A stretch of DNA of 7,379 bases from Neisseriaceae bacterium (GCA_030151665.1 JASLDB010000255.1:1-7379), one strand, 5' to 3'. Counted from the first letter of the stretch, positions 1 to 5,802 are shown. Translations and numbers: made by a program. Notes: a model not told the origin generated them from the letters alone.

Positions 1-264
1 CAAACCAATGATCAGGGTGATTTTACTGGTGGTTATGTTGGTGTGCCCAGTTACCAAGAAGGCAAGATTACTCGCTTAAAAGAGTGGTTAGACAATCACG
101 GCAAAACCGTGGAAGATTATGAGCATCTTTATTTTTACAGTGATTCTCGTAATGACTTACCACTATTGAAATGGGTTGACCGACCTGTTGCAGTAAATCC
201 AGATGATGTGTTAGAAGCCTATGCAAAACAAGAAGGTTGGCCCATTATTCAGTTTGCTGGTTGA
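1..264 (+). CDS. HAD-superfamily subfamily IB hydrolase, C-terminal part (5' end outside window)
   Basis: The reading frame is open from the first base and gives 87 residues before a TGA stop. It carries the C-terminal half of a HAD phosphatase core: a conserved GK at residues 21-22 (the motif III lysine) and YSDSRNDLPLL at 46-56, whose DxxxD (D48, D52) is the motif IV Mg2+-binding acid pair. The following PVAVNPD and the closing EGWPI are typical of the SerB-like HAD-IB family (the TIGR01490 type). Members are cytoplasmic phosphatases often annotated as phosphoserine phosphatase-like; the true substrate cannot be read from this part. The nucleophile motif DxDxT and the cap domain lie outside the window, so catalytic completeness cannot be judged. 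A hairpin follows 40 bases after the stop. The family call is firm, the substrate unknown. Confidence 0.88.
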   Translation, partial: QTNDQGDFTGGYVGVPSYQEGKITRLKEWLDNHGKTVEDYEHLYFYSDSRNDLPLLKWVDRPVAVNPDDVLEAYAKQEGWPIIQFAG

Positions 265-304
265 ATGGTTTGCACACAATAAAAACATAACCCCAATGGG
301 AATT

Positions 305-328
305 AGGCTGCTCACAAGGCAGCCTTTT
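305..328 (+). terminator. Hairpin with short T run: terminator or brnQ leader hairpin
   Basis: A 7-bp perfect stem, AGGCTGC (305-311) with GCAGCCT (319-325), encloses a 7-nt loop, and TTTT follows (325-328). It lies after the HAD-IB gene and before brnQ. The T run is short, so termination may be partial. It is also placed where an attenuator of brnQ would be. Confidence 0.55.
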
Positions 329-354
329 GGGATTGGTGGATAACCATCTACTTT

Positions 355-360
355 GAGAGA
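355..360 (+). promoter_or_regulatory. Ribosome binding site that sets the brnQ start
   Basis: GAGAGA lies 7 nt before the ATG at 368. The in-frame TTG at 353 has no comparable site upstream and overlaps this one, so ATG 368 is preferred. Confidence 0.6.
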
Positions 361-367
361 AATTCAT

Positions 368-1699
368 ATGAAAAATGCGACAACGAAAGTATCAAGCTCG
401 GCATTGGTTGCCATTGGGTTGATGCTATTTGCACTGTTTTTCGGTGCGGGTAATTTGATTTTTCCGGCAGGTTTGGGTCGATTAGCAGGTGAGAATCTGA
501 CGCCAGCAATGTTGGGTTTTATTGTAACAGGCGTGGGTTTACCATTATTGGGTGTACTGGCGATTGGTTACTCTGGATGTAAAGATGTGCAAGAGTTGGG
601 TGCACGTTTTCATCCTGCTTATGGTGTTATTTTTGCAGTTTTATTGTATTTAACCATTGGCCCATTCTTTGCCATGCCACGTACGGCAACCGTATCATTT
701 GTGGTGGGCATTGAGCCGTTCTTGGCTGCTGGCGATCACAGTATTCAATTGATGTTGTTTAGCATTGCCTTCTTTGTGGTTTGCTGGTGGTTGTCGTTAA
801 ATCCGGGCAAGTTGGTGGATCGCATCGGTAAAGTATTGACCCCTTTGTTGTTGATTAGCATTGGTATTTTGGTGGTAGCAACGATTGCCAACCCAATGGG
901 TGTACCACAACCTGCAAAAGACGCATATGTTAATGAGCCATTTGTAAAAGGCTTTTTAGAGGGTTATCAAACCATGGATGCTTTGGCATCATTGGTGTTT
1001 GCTATTATTGTCATTAATGCTGTGCGTGCCATGGGCATTACCGACAAAAAAGCCATCACCATGAGCACTTTAAAAGCAGGTTTGGTGGCATCATTCTTCT
1101 TGGCATTGGTTTATATTTTTGTGGCCAAAATGGGCGTTAATACGGTTGAGACTGTGAATATTGAGGGTGATAGTGGTGCCCGAGTATTGTCAACCACTGC
1201 TGAATTTTATTTTGGTAAAGTGGGTAATGGCTTGTTGGCGGTTATTATTTTATTGGCGTGTATCACCACGAGCGTGGGTTTGATTACTGCCTGTGCCGAA
1301 TATTTTCACCGCTTGTTGCCTAAAATTTCATTCAAAGCTTTTGCAACAGGTTTGGCTATTTTTGCTGCGATTATTGCCAACAAAGGTTTGGATCAAATCA
1401 TCAGTTTGGCAGTGCCCGTGTTGATGTTCTTATACCCATTAACGGTGGTGTTGATTGCTTTGGCTTTCTTGAATAATCTATTCAAAGGTCGCCAAGCGGT
1501 GTATGTGAGTACATTGAGTTTGACATTGATTGTTAGCTTTTTTGATGGATTGAATGCGGCTGGTTGCTTAAGTGACTCATTCAAACAAACATTGGCAGAT
1601 GTTCTGCCCGGCTATGCTTTGGGCATGGGTTGGTTGGCACCTGCAATTATTGGCTTTGTAATTGGTTTTATTTGGACTAAACTAGCACCTAAATCGTAA
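368..1699 (+). CDS. brnQ: Branched-chain amino acid transport system II carrier protein (BrnQ)
   Basis: A 443-residue, strongly hydrophobic protein of the LIVCS family. The family imports leucine, isoleucine and valine across the inner membrane by cation symport (Na+ or H+). Diagnostic stretches are GAGNLIFP at residues 26-33, GPFFAMPRTATVSF at 98-111 and the region around YQTMDALASLVFAI at 200-213. Hydrophobic segments spread over the whole length fit the usual 12-helix fold, and the size matches the usual 430-440 residues. ATG 368 is chosen because GAGAGA sits 7 nt upstream; a TTG at 353 would add five residues without support. The gene stands alone: a hairpin precedes it and a strong terminator follows within 20 bases. 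No clear promoter is seen between the upstream hairpin and the start, which leaves room for leader control. Cation and substrate preference cannot be read from the sequence. Confidence 0.95.
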   Translation: MKNATTKVSSSALVAIGLMLFALFFGAGNLIFPAGLGRLAGENLTPAMLGFIVTGVGLPLLGVLAIGYSGCKDVQELGARFHPAYGVIFAVLLYLTIGPFFAMPRTATVSFVVGIEPFLAAGDHSIQLMLFSIAFFVVCWWLSLNPGKLVDRIGKVLTPLLLISIGILVVATIANPMGVPQPAKDAYVNEPFVKGFLEGYQTMDALASLVFAIIVINAVRAMGITDKKAITMSTLKAGLVASFFLALVYIFVAKMGVNTVETVNIEGDSGARVLSTTAEFYFGKVGNGLLAVIILLACITTSVGLITACAEYFHRLLPKISFKAFATGLAIFAAIIANKGLDQIISLAVPVLMFLYPLTVVLIALAFLNNLFKGRQAVYVSTLSLTLIVSFFDGLNAAGCLSDSFKQTLADVLPGYALGMGWLAPAIIGFVIGFIWTKLAPKS

Positions 1700-1713
1700 A
1701 AGATGGTTGTATG

Positions 1714-1746
1714 AAAAACCGCCTAAGATGATTTGGCGGTTTTTTT
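1714..1746 (+). terminator. Rho-independent terminator of brnQ
   Basis: A 10-bp perfect stem, AAAAACCGCC (1714-1723) with GGCGGTTTTT (1735-1744), has an 11-nt loop and a run of T to 1746. It begins 15 bases after the brnQ stop and separates brnQ from panD. Confidence 0.9.
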
Positions 1747-1794
1747 GTGGCCATTTTATTCATTAATTATTGAAAGTAAGTAGGAAATAACGTT

Positions 1795-2178
1795 ATGTTA
1801 CGCACAATCTTGGGTGGCAAAATTCATCGTGCGACTGTCACAGAAGCCGATTTGAATTATGTGGGCAGTATTACTGTGGATGAGGATTTATTGGATGCAG
1901 CTGGTATTTTGGTCAATGAAAAAGTGCAAATTGTGAACAACAATAATGGCGCTCGTTTAGAAACGTATACCATTGCTGGTGAACGAGGCAGTGGTGTTAT
2001 TTGTTTAAATGGTGCTGCAGCACGTTTGGTACAAAAAGACGATATCGTGATTATTATGTCTTATGTGATGATGGATGATCAAGAAGCCAAAAGTCATCAG
2101 CCACAAGTGGTATTGGTGGATGAGCACAATAAAATTCGAGATATTATTCATTATGAGCCAGCCAGTACTGTATTGTAA
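1795..2178 (+). CDS. panD: Aspartate 1-decarboxylase (pyruvoyl-dependent), PanD
   Basis: Decarboxylates L-aspartate to beta-alanine, which is joined to pantoate to form pantothenate, the CoA precursor; a cytoplasmic homotetramer. The 127-residue proenzyme has the usual length and every expected landmark: K9, the Y22-V-G24-S25 processing site where cleavage between G24 and S25 yields the pyruvoyl group, R54, T57 and Y58 of the active site, and NGAAA at 72-76. The start is ATG with AGGA 9 nt upstream, and MLRT matches the family N-terminus. Only 48 bases separate the brnQ terminator from the start, so any dedicated promoter must lie there; I see no convincing -35/-10 pair. The DUF815 ATPase gene follows after 49 bases with no terminator between, so co-transcription is likely. 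No maturation factor gene is in the window. Confidence 0.97.
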   Translation: MLRTILGGKIHRATVTEADLNYVGSITVDEDLLDAAGILVNEKVQIVNNNNGARLETYTIAGERGSGVICLNGAAARLVQKDDIVIIMSYVMMDDQEAKSHQPQVVLVDEHNKIRDIIHYEPASTVL

Positions 2179-2227
2179 GATACGGTCAGGTCAACATTAA
2201 ATAAGTAGAAATAGAAGAGAAACATCC

Positions 2228-3097
2228 ATGAATAATGTGAAAAAATTTTTAAAACAAGCCAGTTCTATTTTACGTCGTTTGGATGCTTGGCTACCACCTG
2301 AGATTCAAGAACCAGATTGGAAGAGTATTGCTTACCGTTGGCACAAAGTGGGTACAGCTGGTGTTTTACAAAGTTTGCCCAAGCCACATACTTTCCCTTT
2401 AAATCGTTTGGCAGCAGTAGAAGGGCAAATGGCTAAATTGGTTCGCAATACTGAGCAATTTTTGGAAGGCAAAACAGCCAATAATGTGTTGTTATCGGGT
2501 GCGCGTGGTACAGGGAAATCATCTTTGGTTAAGGCATTGCTACATGAATATGCTGAAGATGGCTTGCGACTCATTGAAGTGGACAAGGCCGATTTGGTGA
2601 CCTTACCTGCGTTACTTAATTTATTGGAAAAACGGCCTGAGTGTTTTATTGTTTTTTGTGATGACTTGTCATTTGAACAAGGTGATGATGCTTATAAGGC
2701 GTTAAAAACGGCACTGGATGGTGGTTTGTCACAGCGTTGTCACAATGTATTGGTTTATGCTACATCCAATCGACGACATTTAATGCCGGAATTTTTTGCC
2801 GACAATACAGGTCATACTGGTATGGGTGGTGAAGTGCACCCGCAAGAAGCTGTTGAAGAAAAAGTATCCTTGTCTGATCGTTTTGGGCTTTGGTTGAGTT
2901 TTTACCCTTTTGATCAGCCCAGTTATTTGGCTGCGGTTAAAAACTGGTTAGAGAGCATGGACATTGCTTATGATGAAGCCGCTGAAAAAGCGGCACTGAT
3001 GTGGTCATTAGAGCGTGGTGGTCGATCAGGGCGTGTCGCTTGGCAATTTGTTTGTGATTGGGCGGGGCGATCGATAGAAGACCGCATTGTTGATTAA
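2228..3097 (+). CDS. DUF815-family P-loop ATPase (AAA-like), function unknown
   Basis: A 289-residue soluble protein of the DUF815 ATP-binding family, whose biological role is not established. Landmarks: Walker A GARGTGKSS at residues 91-99, Walker B-like FIVFCDDLSF at 140-149, a sensor-1-like ATSNRRHL at 178-185, and the family signature EEKVSLSDRFGLWLSF at 210-225, whose R218 could be an arginine finger. The basic N-terminus (residues 1-20) precedes a non-conserved linker. Length is normal for the family. A purine-rich GAAGAGA at 2214-2220 sits 7 nt before the ATG. It follows panD by 49 bases and ends 4 bases before a strong terminator, so it is the last gene of a likely panD-DUF815 unit. 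A weak TTGTAA/TTAAAT promoter-like pair (2173-2178 and 2197-2202) could also drive it alone. In other betaproteobacteria this family often neighbours nudix-type genes; none is present here. Confidence 0.9.
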   Translation: MNNVKKFLKQASSILRRLDAWLPPEIQEPDWKSIAYRWHKVGTAGVLQSLPKPHTFPLNRLAAVEGQMAKLVRNTEQFLEGKTANNVLLSGARGTGKSSLVKALLHEYAEDGLRLIEVDKADLVTLPALLNLLEKRPECFIVFCDDLSFEQGDDAYKALKTALDGGLSQRCHNVLVYATSNRRHLMPEFFADNTGHTGMGGEVHPQEAVEEKVSLSDRFGLWLSFYPFDQPSYLAAVKNWLESMDIAYDEAAEKAALMWSLERGGRSGRVAWQFVCDWAGRSIEDRIVD

Positions 3098-3101
3098 GAC
3101 C

Positions 3102-3135
3102 AAAAGCGCATGTTGTTATTCACATGCGCTTTTTT
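3102..3135 (+). terminator. Rho-independent terminator after the DUF815 gene
   Basis: A 12-bp perfect stem pairs 3102-3113 (AAAAGCGCATGT) with 3122-3133 (ACATGCGCTTTT). It has an 8-nt loop and a T run to 3135, and begins 4 bases after the DUF815 stop. Confidence 0.92.
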
Positions 3136-3148
3136 ATGGTATTTTGCG

Positions 3149-3153
3149 AAGGA
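3149..3153 (+). promoter_or_regulatory. Strong ribosome binding site in front of a small ORF
   Basis: AAGGA lies 6 nt before ATG 3160 in a region with no recognised gene. It is one of the best Shine-Dalgarno matches in the window and is the main reason to consider the 24-codon ORF that follows. Confidence 0.5.
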
Positions 3154-3159
3154 AAACAA

Positions 3160-3234
3160 ATGGCGAAGTGGTTATTTTTTGGGTGTTTTGTTTATTGGAA
3201 AGACAATAAATGGCATTGGCTACAACAAGAATAA
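3160..3234 (+). CDS. Putative 24-residue tryptophan-rich small protein
   Basis: Not recognised from any family I know. The ORF runs from ATG to TAA and encodes 24 residues beginning MAKWLFFGCFVYWK. There are four tryptophans (W4, W13, W18, W20), one cysteine (C9), a hydrophobic patch at residues 4-13 and a polar, aromatic second half ending LQQE. Support is positional: AAGGA sits 6 nt before the start, and a hairpin terminator begins 3 bases after the stop. Two upstream in-frame ATGs (3124, 3136) lack a ribosome site and fall in the preceding terminator. No convincing promoter lies between that terminator and the start, so expression would need read-through or a weak promoter inside it. A different plus-strand frame is also open across the region (3110-3295) but runs through both hairpins. 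Chance remains a real alternative. Confidence 0.35.
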   Translation: MAKWLFFGCFVYWKDNKWHWLQQE

Positions 3235-3237
3235 AGC

Positions 3238-3260
3238 AAAAGCCAGTTTAACTGGCTTTT
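3238..3260. terminator. Bidirectional terminator between convergent transcription units
   Basis: A near-perfect palindrome: AAAAGCCAGT (3238-3247) pairs with ACTGGCTTTT (3251-3260) over a 3-nt loop. It has a T run on the plus side (to 3261) and a T-rich TTTTGCTTTATT tail on the minus side. It lies 3 bases after the small ORF and 12 bases beyond the MoCF-domain gene's stop, so it can serve both strands. Confidence 0.8.
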
Positions 3261-3272
3261 TGATGTGCTTTT

Positions 3273-4082
3273 TTAGTGGCTTTTTTCTTCGGTAGTGATA
3301 ATGGCATCTGTTTTTGATAAGCACTCTTTGGCAAACACCCATGCTCTATCCAATTGTTCGCAAGCGATGCCACTGGCTTTAATGCCAAACTCAATTTTGT
3401 ATTGTTGCCCTTGTGAAAAATAAGGGTCATCTTCTTTGATAATGGTAGGCAAACTAAAGCTGTGTATGTCAGTAAACTGGGCTTCAATGGCTTCCATTAT
3501 TGGGCTTAATTCAGATTCTGGAATGCCATAAATAATGCTGCTGTAAATGCTGTGTTGGATGCGATTGAAATGATCTGCATAGTGGGTGTCTAAAACCCAC
3601 TCCAGCATGGGATGAGCCATTTCAGGAAAACCAGGGACAAAATAATGCTCATGGATAAAAAAGCCAGCAACACGATTAAAGGGATTGGGGATAATGCTGG
3701 CATTTTCTGGGAAATCTGCCATTTGTAATCGTTGTAGGTGGCCTGCACTGTGTAAGTCTTGTCCACGTGCTAAGGTATTCTCTGTGATAAAACTGGCTGC
3801 TTCAGTGTGGCGAACAATTGGTAGGTTTAAGGCCGCAGCAGCAGCTTGACGCGTATGGTCATCAGGGGTAGCGCCAATGCCACCAGTGACAAAACAAACA
3901 TGGCGTTTGGCAAAGCTTTGGCGTAATTCTTGAATTAATAATTCTCGATCATCAGGTAAATATTGTACCTTGGCCAATCGCAAACCACGCTGGGCTAGAA
4001 TATCTTTAATCGCCATAAAATGTTTATCGAGGCGATTGCCATGTAAAATTTCATCGCCAATAATGATTAAGGAAATATCCAT
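3273..4082 (-). CDS. CinA N-terminal-like / MoCF (molybdopterin-binding fold) domain protein
   Basis: A 269-residue cytoplasmic protein with the MoCF-biosynthesis fold found in MoaB/MogA and in the N-terminal half of CinA (often annotated competence/damage-inducible protein A). Landmarks: IIIGDEIL at residues 6-13, FVTGGIGATPDD at 64-75 (the characteristic nucleotide/pterin-binding loop) and VPGFPEMAHPML at 149-160. The middle and C-terminal parts (about 165-269) resemble the central region of CinA-type proteins. The C-terminal nicotinamide-nucleotide amidase (PncC) domain of full CinA, which would take the length past 400 residues, is absent. The start ATG has AAGG 6 nt upstream. No molybdenum cofactor or competence gene lies nearby, so the substrate is open; CinA-type domains act in nucleotide repair (ADP-ribose hydrolysis) in some bacteria, but that is not shown for this short form. 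Transcribed convergently to the DUF815 block. Confidence 0.85.
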   Translation of the reverse strand: MDISLIIIGDEILHGNRLDKHFMAIKDILAQRGLRLAKVQYLPDDRELLIQELRQSFAKRHVCFVTGGIGATPDDHTRQAAAAALNLPIVRHTEAASFITENTLARGQDLHSAGHLQRLQMADFPENASIIPNPFNRVAGFFIHEHYFVPGFPEMAHPMLEWVLDTHYADHFNRIQHSIYSSIIYGIPESELSPIMEAIEAQFTDIHSFSLPTIIKEDDPYFSQGQQYKIEFGIKASGIACEQLDRAWVFAKECLSKTDAIITTEEKSH

Positions 4083-4116
4083 AAATAGCCTTTAGTATTG
4101 TTGAATAAGGTAGCAT

Positions 4117-4143
4117 AACAAAACAGCCGCAAACGCGGCTGTT
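4117..4143 (-). terminator. Rho-independent terminator of the folD/YIP1-like unit
   Basis: A 9-bp perfect stem pairs 4122-4130 (AACAGCCGC) with 4135-4143 (GCGGCTGTT) over a 4-nt loop. Read on the minus strand, the stem is followed by TTTTGTTAT. It starts 8 bases past the stop of the membrane protein gene. Confidence 0.85.
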
Positions 4144-4150
4144 ATCTTGT

Positions 4151-4771
4151 TTATTTGGCTTGTTGTAACAGCTCAGCAATTTTGAATAGTGCAGGTGCAT
4201 CAACCACCCCTGCAACAATCAATGCGCCAAAAACCAAAAAGCTAGTGAGTAATAAAATGGCAAAATAGCCAATGTAACCAATAATGACTTTAAAGGGCGA
4301 TAAACCACTAAAATGCACCACACCATTGATTTGCACCAAGAACGTCCAAAACTGCCAAATCATGCCAATAAAAGCCAATCCTGGGGCGTAAATCAAGGCC
4401 AATTCAGGAATAATCAAGGCTTCGGTCACAAAGATAAAGCCAATTAATTGCAGTTTGTTGGCGCCGTAATAGCCCAATATTTTTTGTAAACTGAAAACCA
4501 ATACGCCCCATTTTAATAAGGTAAAGAAAAAGGCCGTAATGATTAGATTAAATTGGTTAGCAAAAATAGGTTTTAGCGGGGCACTACCAGCTGGCAAATG
4601 TTCTGTTGCAACAGTTAACATGCTTTGCACATTGAAGTTCAATACCGCAGCATTCACCAAGGTTAAAACAGCGATTACCGCAACAAGAACTGTAATGGGA
4701 TAACGGTATTCTTCTTGTGGTAAATAGCGCATGCGCAGTGTTGCAAGGGCATCAAGTAAAAATTGGTACAT
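4151..4771 (-). CDS. Multi-pass inner-membrane protein, probably YIP1 family
   Basis: A 206-residue protein with about five hydrophobic segments, near residues 26-44, 75-96, 107-126, 129-149 and 162-190. A short amphipathic N-terminus of about 24 residues precedes them. The layout and the conserved-looking LGYYGANKLQL and HFSGLSPFKVII stretches suggest the bacterial YIP1 (DUF1282-like) group. These proteins have no established function in bacteria, and this assignment rests on pattern rather than a sharp motif. The start is ATG 4771, with AAAGG 7 nt upstream; the two TTG codons directly before it (to 4777) crowd that site. Only 14 bases separate it from the folD stop and a terminator follows, so it is the second gene of a folD operon. 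No signal peptide or catalytic motif is seen. An unrelated small integral membrane protein is the alternative. Confidence 0.7.
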   Translation of the reverse strand: MYQFLLDALATLRMRYLPQEEYRYPITVLVAVIAVLTLVNAAVLNFNVQSMLTVATEHLPAGSAPLKPIFANQFNLIITAFFFTLLKWGVLVFSLQKILGYYGANKLQLIGFIFVTEALIIPELALIYAPGLAFIGMIWQFWTFLVQINGVVHFSGLSPFKVIIGYIGYFAILLLTSFLVFGALIVAGVVDAPALFKIAELLQQAK

Positions 4772-4778
4772 CAACAAG

Positions 4779-4783
4779 CCTTT
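4779..4783 (-). promoter_or_regulatory. Ribosome binding site setting the YIP1-like start
   Basis: Minus-strand AAAGG lies in the 14-nt gap between folD and the membrane protein gene, 7 nt before ATG 4771. It would be only 1 nt from the TTG at 4777, which excludes that codon as the start. Confidence 0.7.
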
Positions 4784-4785
4784 AA

Positions 4786-5640
4786 TTATTTATCGTGTAA
4801 TGCAGCAGCATCCAAGGTGTTTTGCATCAAGGTTGCAATGGTCATGGGACCAACACCACCTGGTACAGGCGTAATCATGGCTGCACGTTGTGCGGCAGCT
4901 TCAAATTCCACATCACCACATAACTTGCCATTGTCTAAGCGATTAATGCCCACGTCAATGACCACTGCGCCTGGTTTAATCCATTCACCTTTGACAAAGT
5001 TAGGAATACCAACACCAACCACCACAATATCAGCAGCAGCCACTTCAGCAGCTAAATCGGTGGTAGCAGAATGGCACACGGTGACAGTGGCACGAGCCAA
5101 TAGCATTTCCAAGGCTTGTGGACGCCCCACAATATTGGATGCACCAACGATGGTCACTTTTTTGCCTTTTACATCAATACCACTTTCTTCTAGCATAATC
5201 ATCACACCACGAGGCGTGCAAGGACGCATTAATGGCATTTTGGTGGCTAGGCGACCAACATTATAAGGGTGAAAGCCATCCACATCTTTGTGAGGCACGA
5301 TGCGTTCTAATACCAATTGGCTATCAATGTGTTTGGGTAAGGGTAGTTGAACCAAAATACCATCGACTTCATCATTGGCATTCAAGTCATCAATCAGGTT
5401 TAATAAATCATTTTGGCTAAAATCGGCACCTTTTTCGTAAGACAAAGAGCGGATACCCACTTTTTCACAAGCAATTTTTTTGTTGCGAACATAAACAGCA
5501 CTGGCAGGGTCATCACCAACCAAAACCACAGCCAGACACGGAGCATGTTTGCCTTCGCTTTGGCGAGTGACAATATCAGCTTGGATTTGGTTAAGGCGTT
5601 TGCTAGAAATGGCTTTTCCATCAATAAGTTGTGCGGTCAT
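4786..5640 (-). CDS. folD: Bifunctional methylenetetrahydrofolate dehydrogenase / methenyltetrahydrofolate cyclohydrolase, FolD
   Basis: Interconverts 5,10-methylene-, 5,10-methenyl- and 10-formyl-tetrahydrofolate using NADP+, supplying one-carbon units for purines and formyl-Met-tRNA; a cytoplasmic dimer. The 284-residue length is standard. Landmarks: YVRNKK at 50-55 with Y50 and catalytic K54, ILVQLPLP at 95-102, DVDGFHP at 119-125 with D121, PCTPRGV at 140-146, the NADP loop VGASNIVGRP at 165-174, VIDVGINR at 227-234 and the C-terminal signature PVPGGVGPMTIATL at 258-271. Residue 53 is N where serine is common; this is unlikely to matter. The start ATG has a modest AAAG-type ribosome site about 7 nt upstream. 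First gene of a two-gene unit with the downstream membrane protein. The upstream gap (5641-5761) must hold its promoter, and it contains a GC-rich hairpin. Confidence 0.97.
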   Translation of the reverse strand: MTAQLIDGKAISSKRLNQIQADIVTRQSEGKHAPCLAVVLVGDDPASAVYVRNKKIACEKVGIRSLSYEKGADFSQNDLLNLIDDLNANDEVDGILVQLPLPKHIDSQLVLERIVPHKDVDGFHPYNVGRLATKMPLMRPCTPRGVMIMLEESGIDVKGKKVTIVGASNIVGRPQALEMLLARATVTVCHSATTDLAAEVAAADIVVVGVGIPNFVKGEWIKPGAVVIDVGINRLDNGKLCGDVEFEAAAQRAAMITPVPGGVGPMTIATLMQNTLDAAALHDK

Positions 5641-5665
5641 TTTATTTCTTTCGTGTGATTGGAGG

Positions 5666-5680
5666 CGGCCATCACGGCCG
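5666..5680 (-). other. Small GC-rich hairpin in the folD leader
   Basis: CGGCC (5666-5670) and GGCCG (5676-5680) can pair over a 5-nt loop, 25 bases before the folD start. No T run follows, so it is not a terminator. On the folD-sense strand, a CCTCC stretch complementary to a Shine-Dalgarno lies just downstream of it. It may be a leader structure or chance. No known riboswitch consensus was recognised. Confidence 0.25.
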
Positions 5681-5750
5681 AGCTTAAATACGAGGCGCTA
5701 TTTTCGCACTTTTTTGCCCATCTTTCATCTGTTTATCGCTTTTTTCTTGG

Positions 5751-5782
5751 AATAAAAAGAAAACCCGCCAAGATGGCGGGTT
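5751..5782 (-). terminator. Rho-independent terminator of the copper ATPase gene
   Basis: An 8-bp stem pairs AACCCGCC (5762-5769) with GGCGGGTT (5775-5782) over a 5-nt loop. Read on the minus strand it is followed by TTTTCTTTTTATT. It starts 20 bases past the ATPase stop and isolates that gene from folD. Confidence 0.9.
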
Positions 5783-5802
5783 AGGGTCGTTTGTTTTATG
5801 GC

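Noticed and set aside
305..328. Possible Neisseriaceae DNA uptake sequence (AGGCAGCCT at 317-325)
   Set aside because: The first nine bases resemble a Kingella-type uptake sequence as I recall it, but the terminal GAA is TTT here. No full copy of any dialect I know was seen elsewhere in the window, so a plain terminator stem explains it.
353..370. TTG at 353 as the brnQ start
   Set aside because: It overlaps the GAGAGA ribosome site that is correctly placed for ATG 368, and would add only five non-conserved residues.
3110..3295. 61-codon plus-strand ORF between the convergent genes
   Set aside because: It starts inside the stem of the DUF815 terminator, runs through a second terminator and into the 3' end of the MoCF-domain gene, and has no Shine-Dalgarno. 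The 24-codon ORF in another frame is better supported.
4094..4121. TTGTTA (4116-4121) and AATACT (4094-4099) as a minus-strand promoter for the MoCF-domain gene
   Set aside because: The implied transcription start would fall at or inside the Shine-Dalgarno at 4089-4092, leaving no usable leader.
4763..5266. Long plus-strand open frame (167 codons) antisense to folD
   Set aside because: It lies almost wholly over the strongly supported folD gene, lacks recognisable motifs and is low-complexity (Ala/Thr/Ser-rich), as expected for the complement of a coding frame.
5684..5728. 14-codon minus-strand ORF upstream of folD as a leader peptide
   Set aside because: It has no convincing ribosome site and an unremarkable composition. 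ORFs this short are common by chance.
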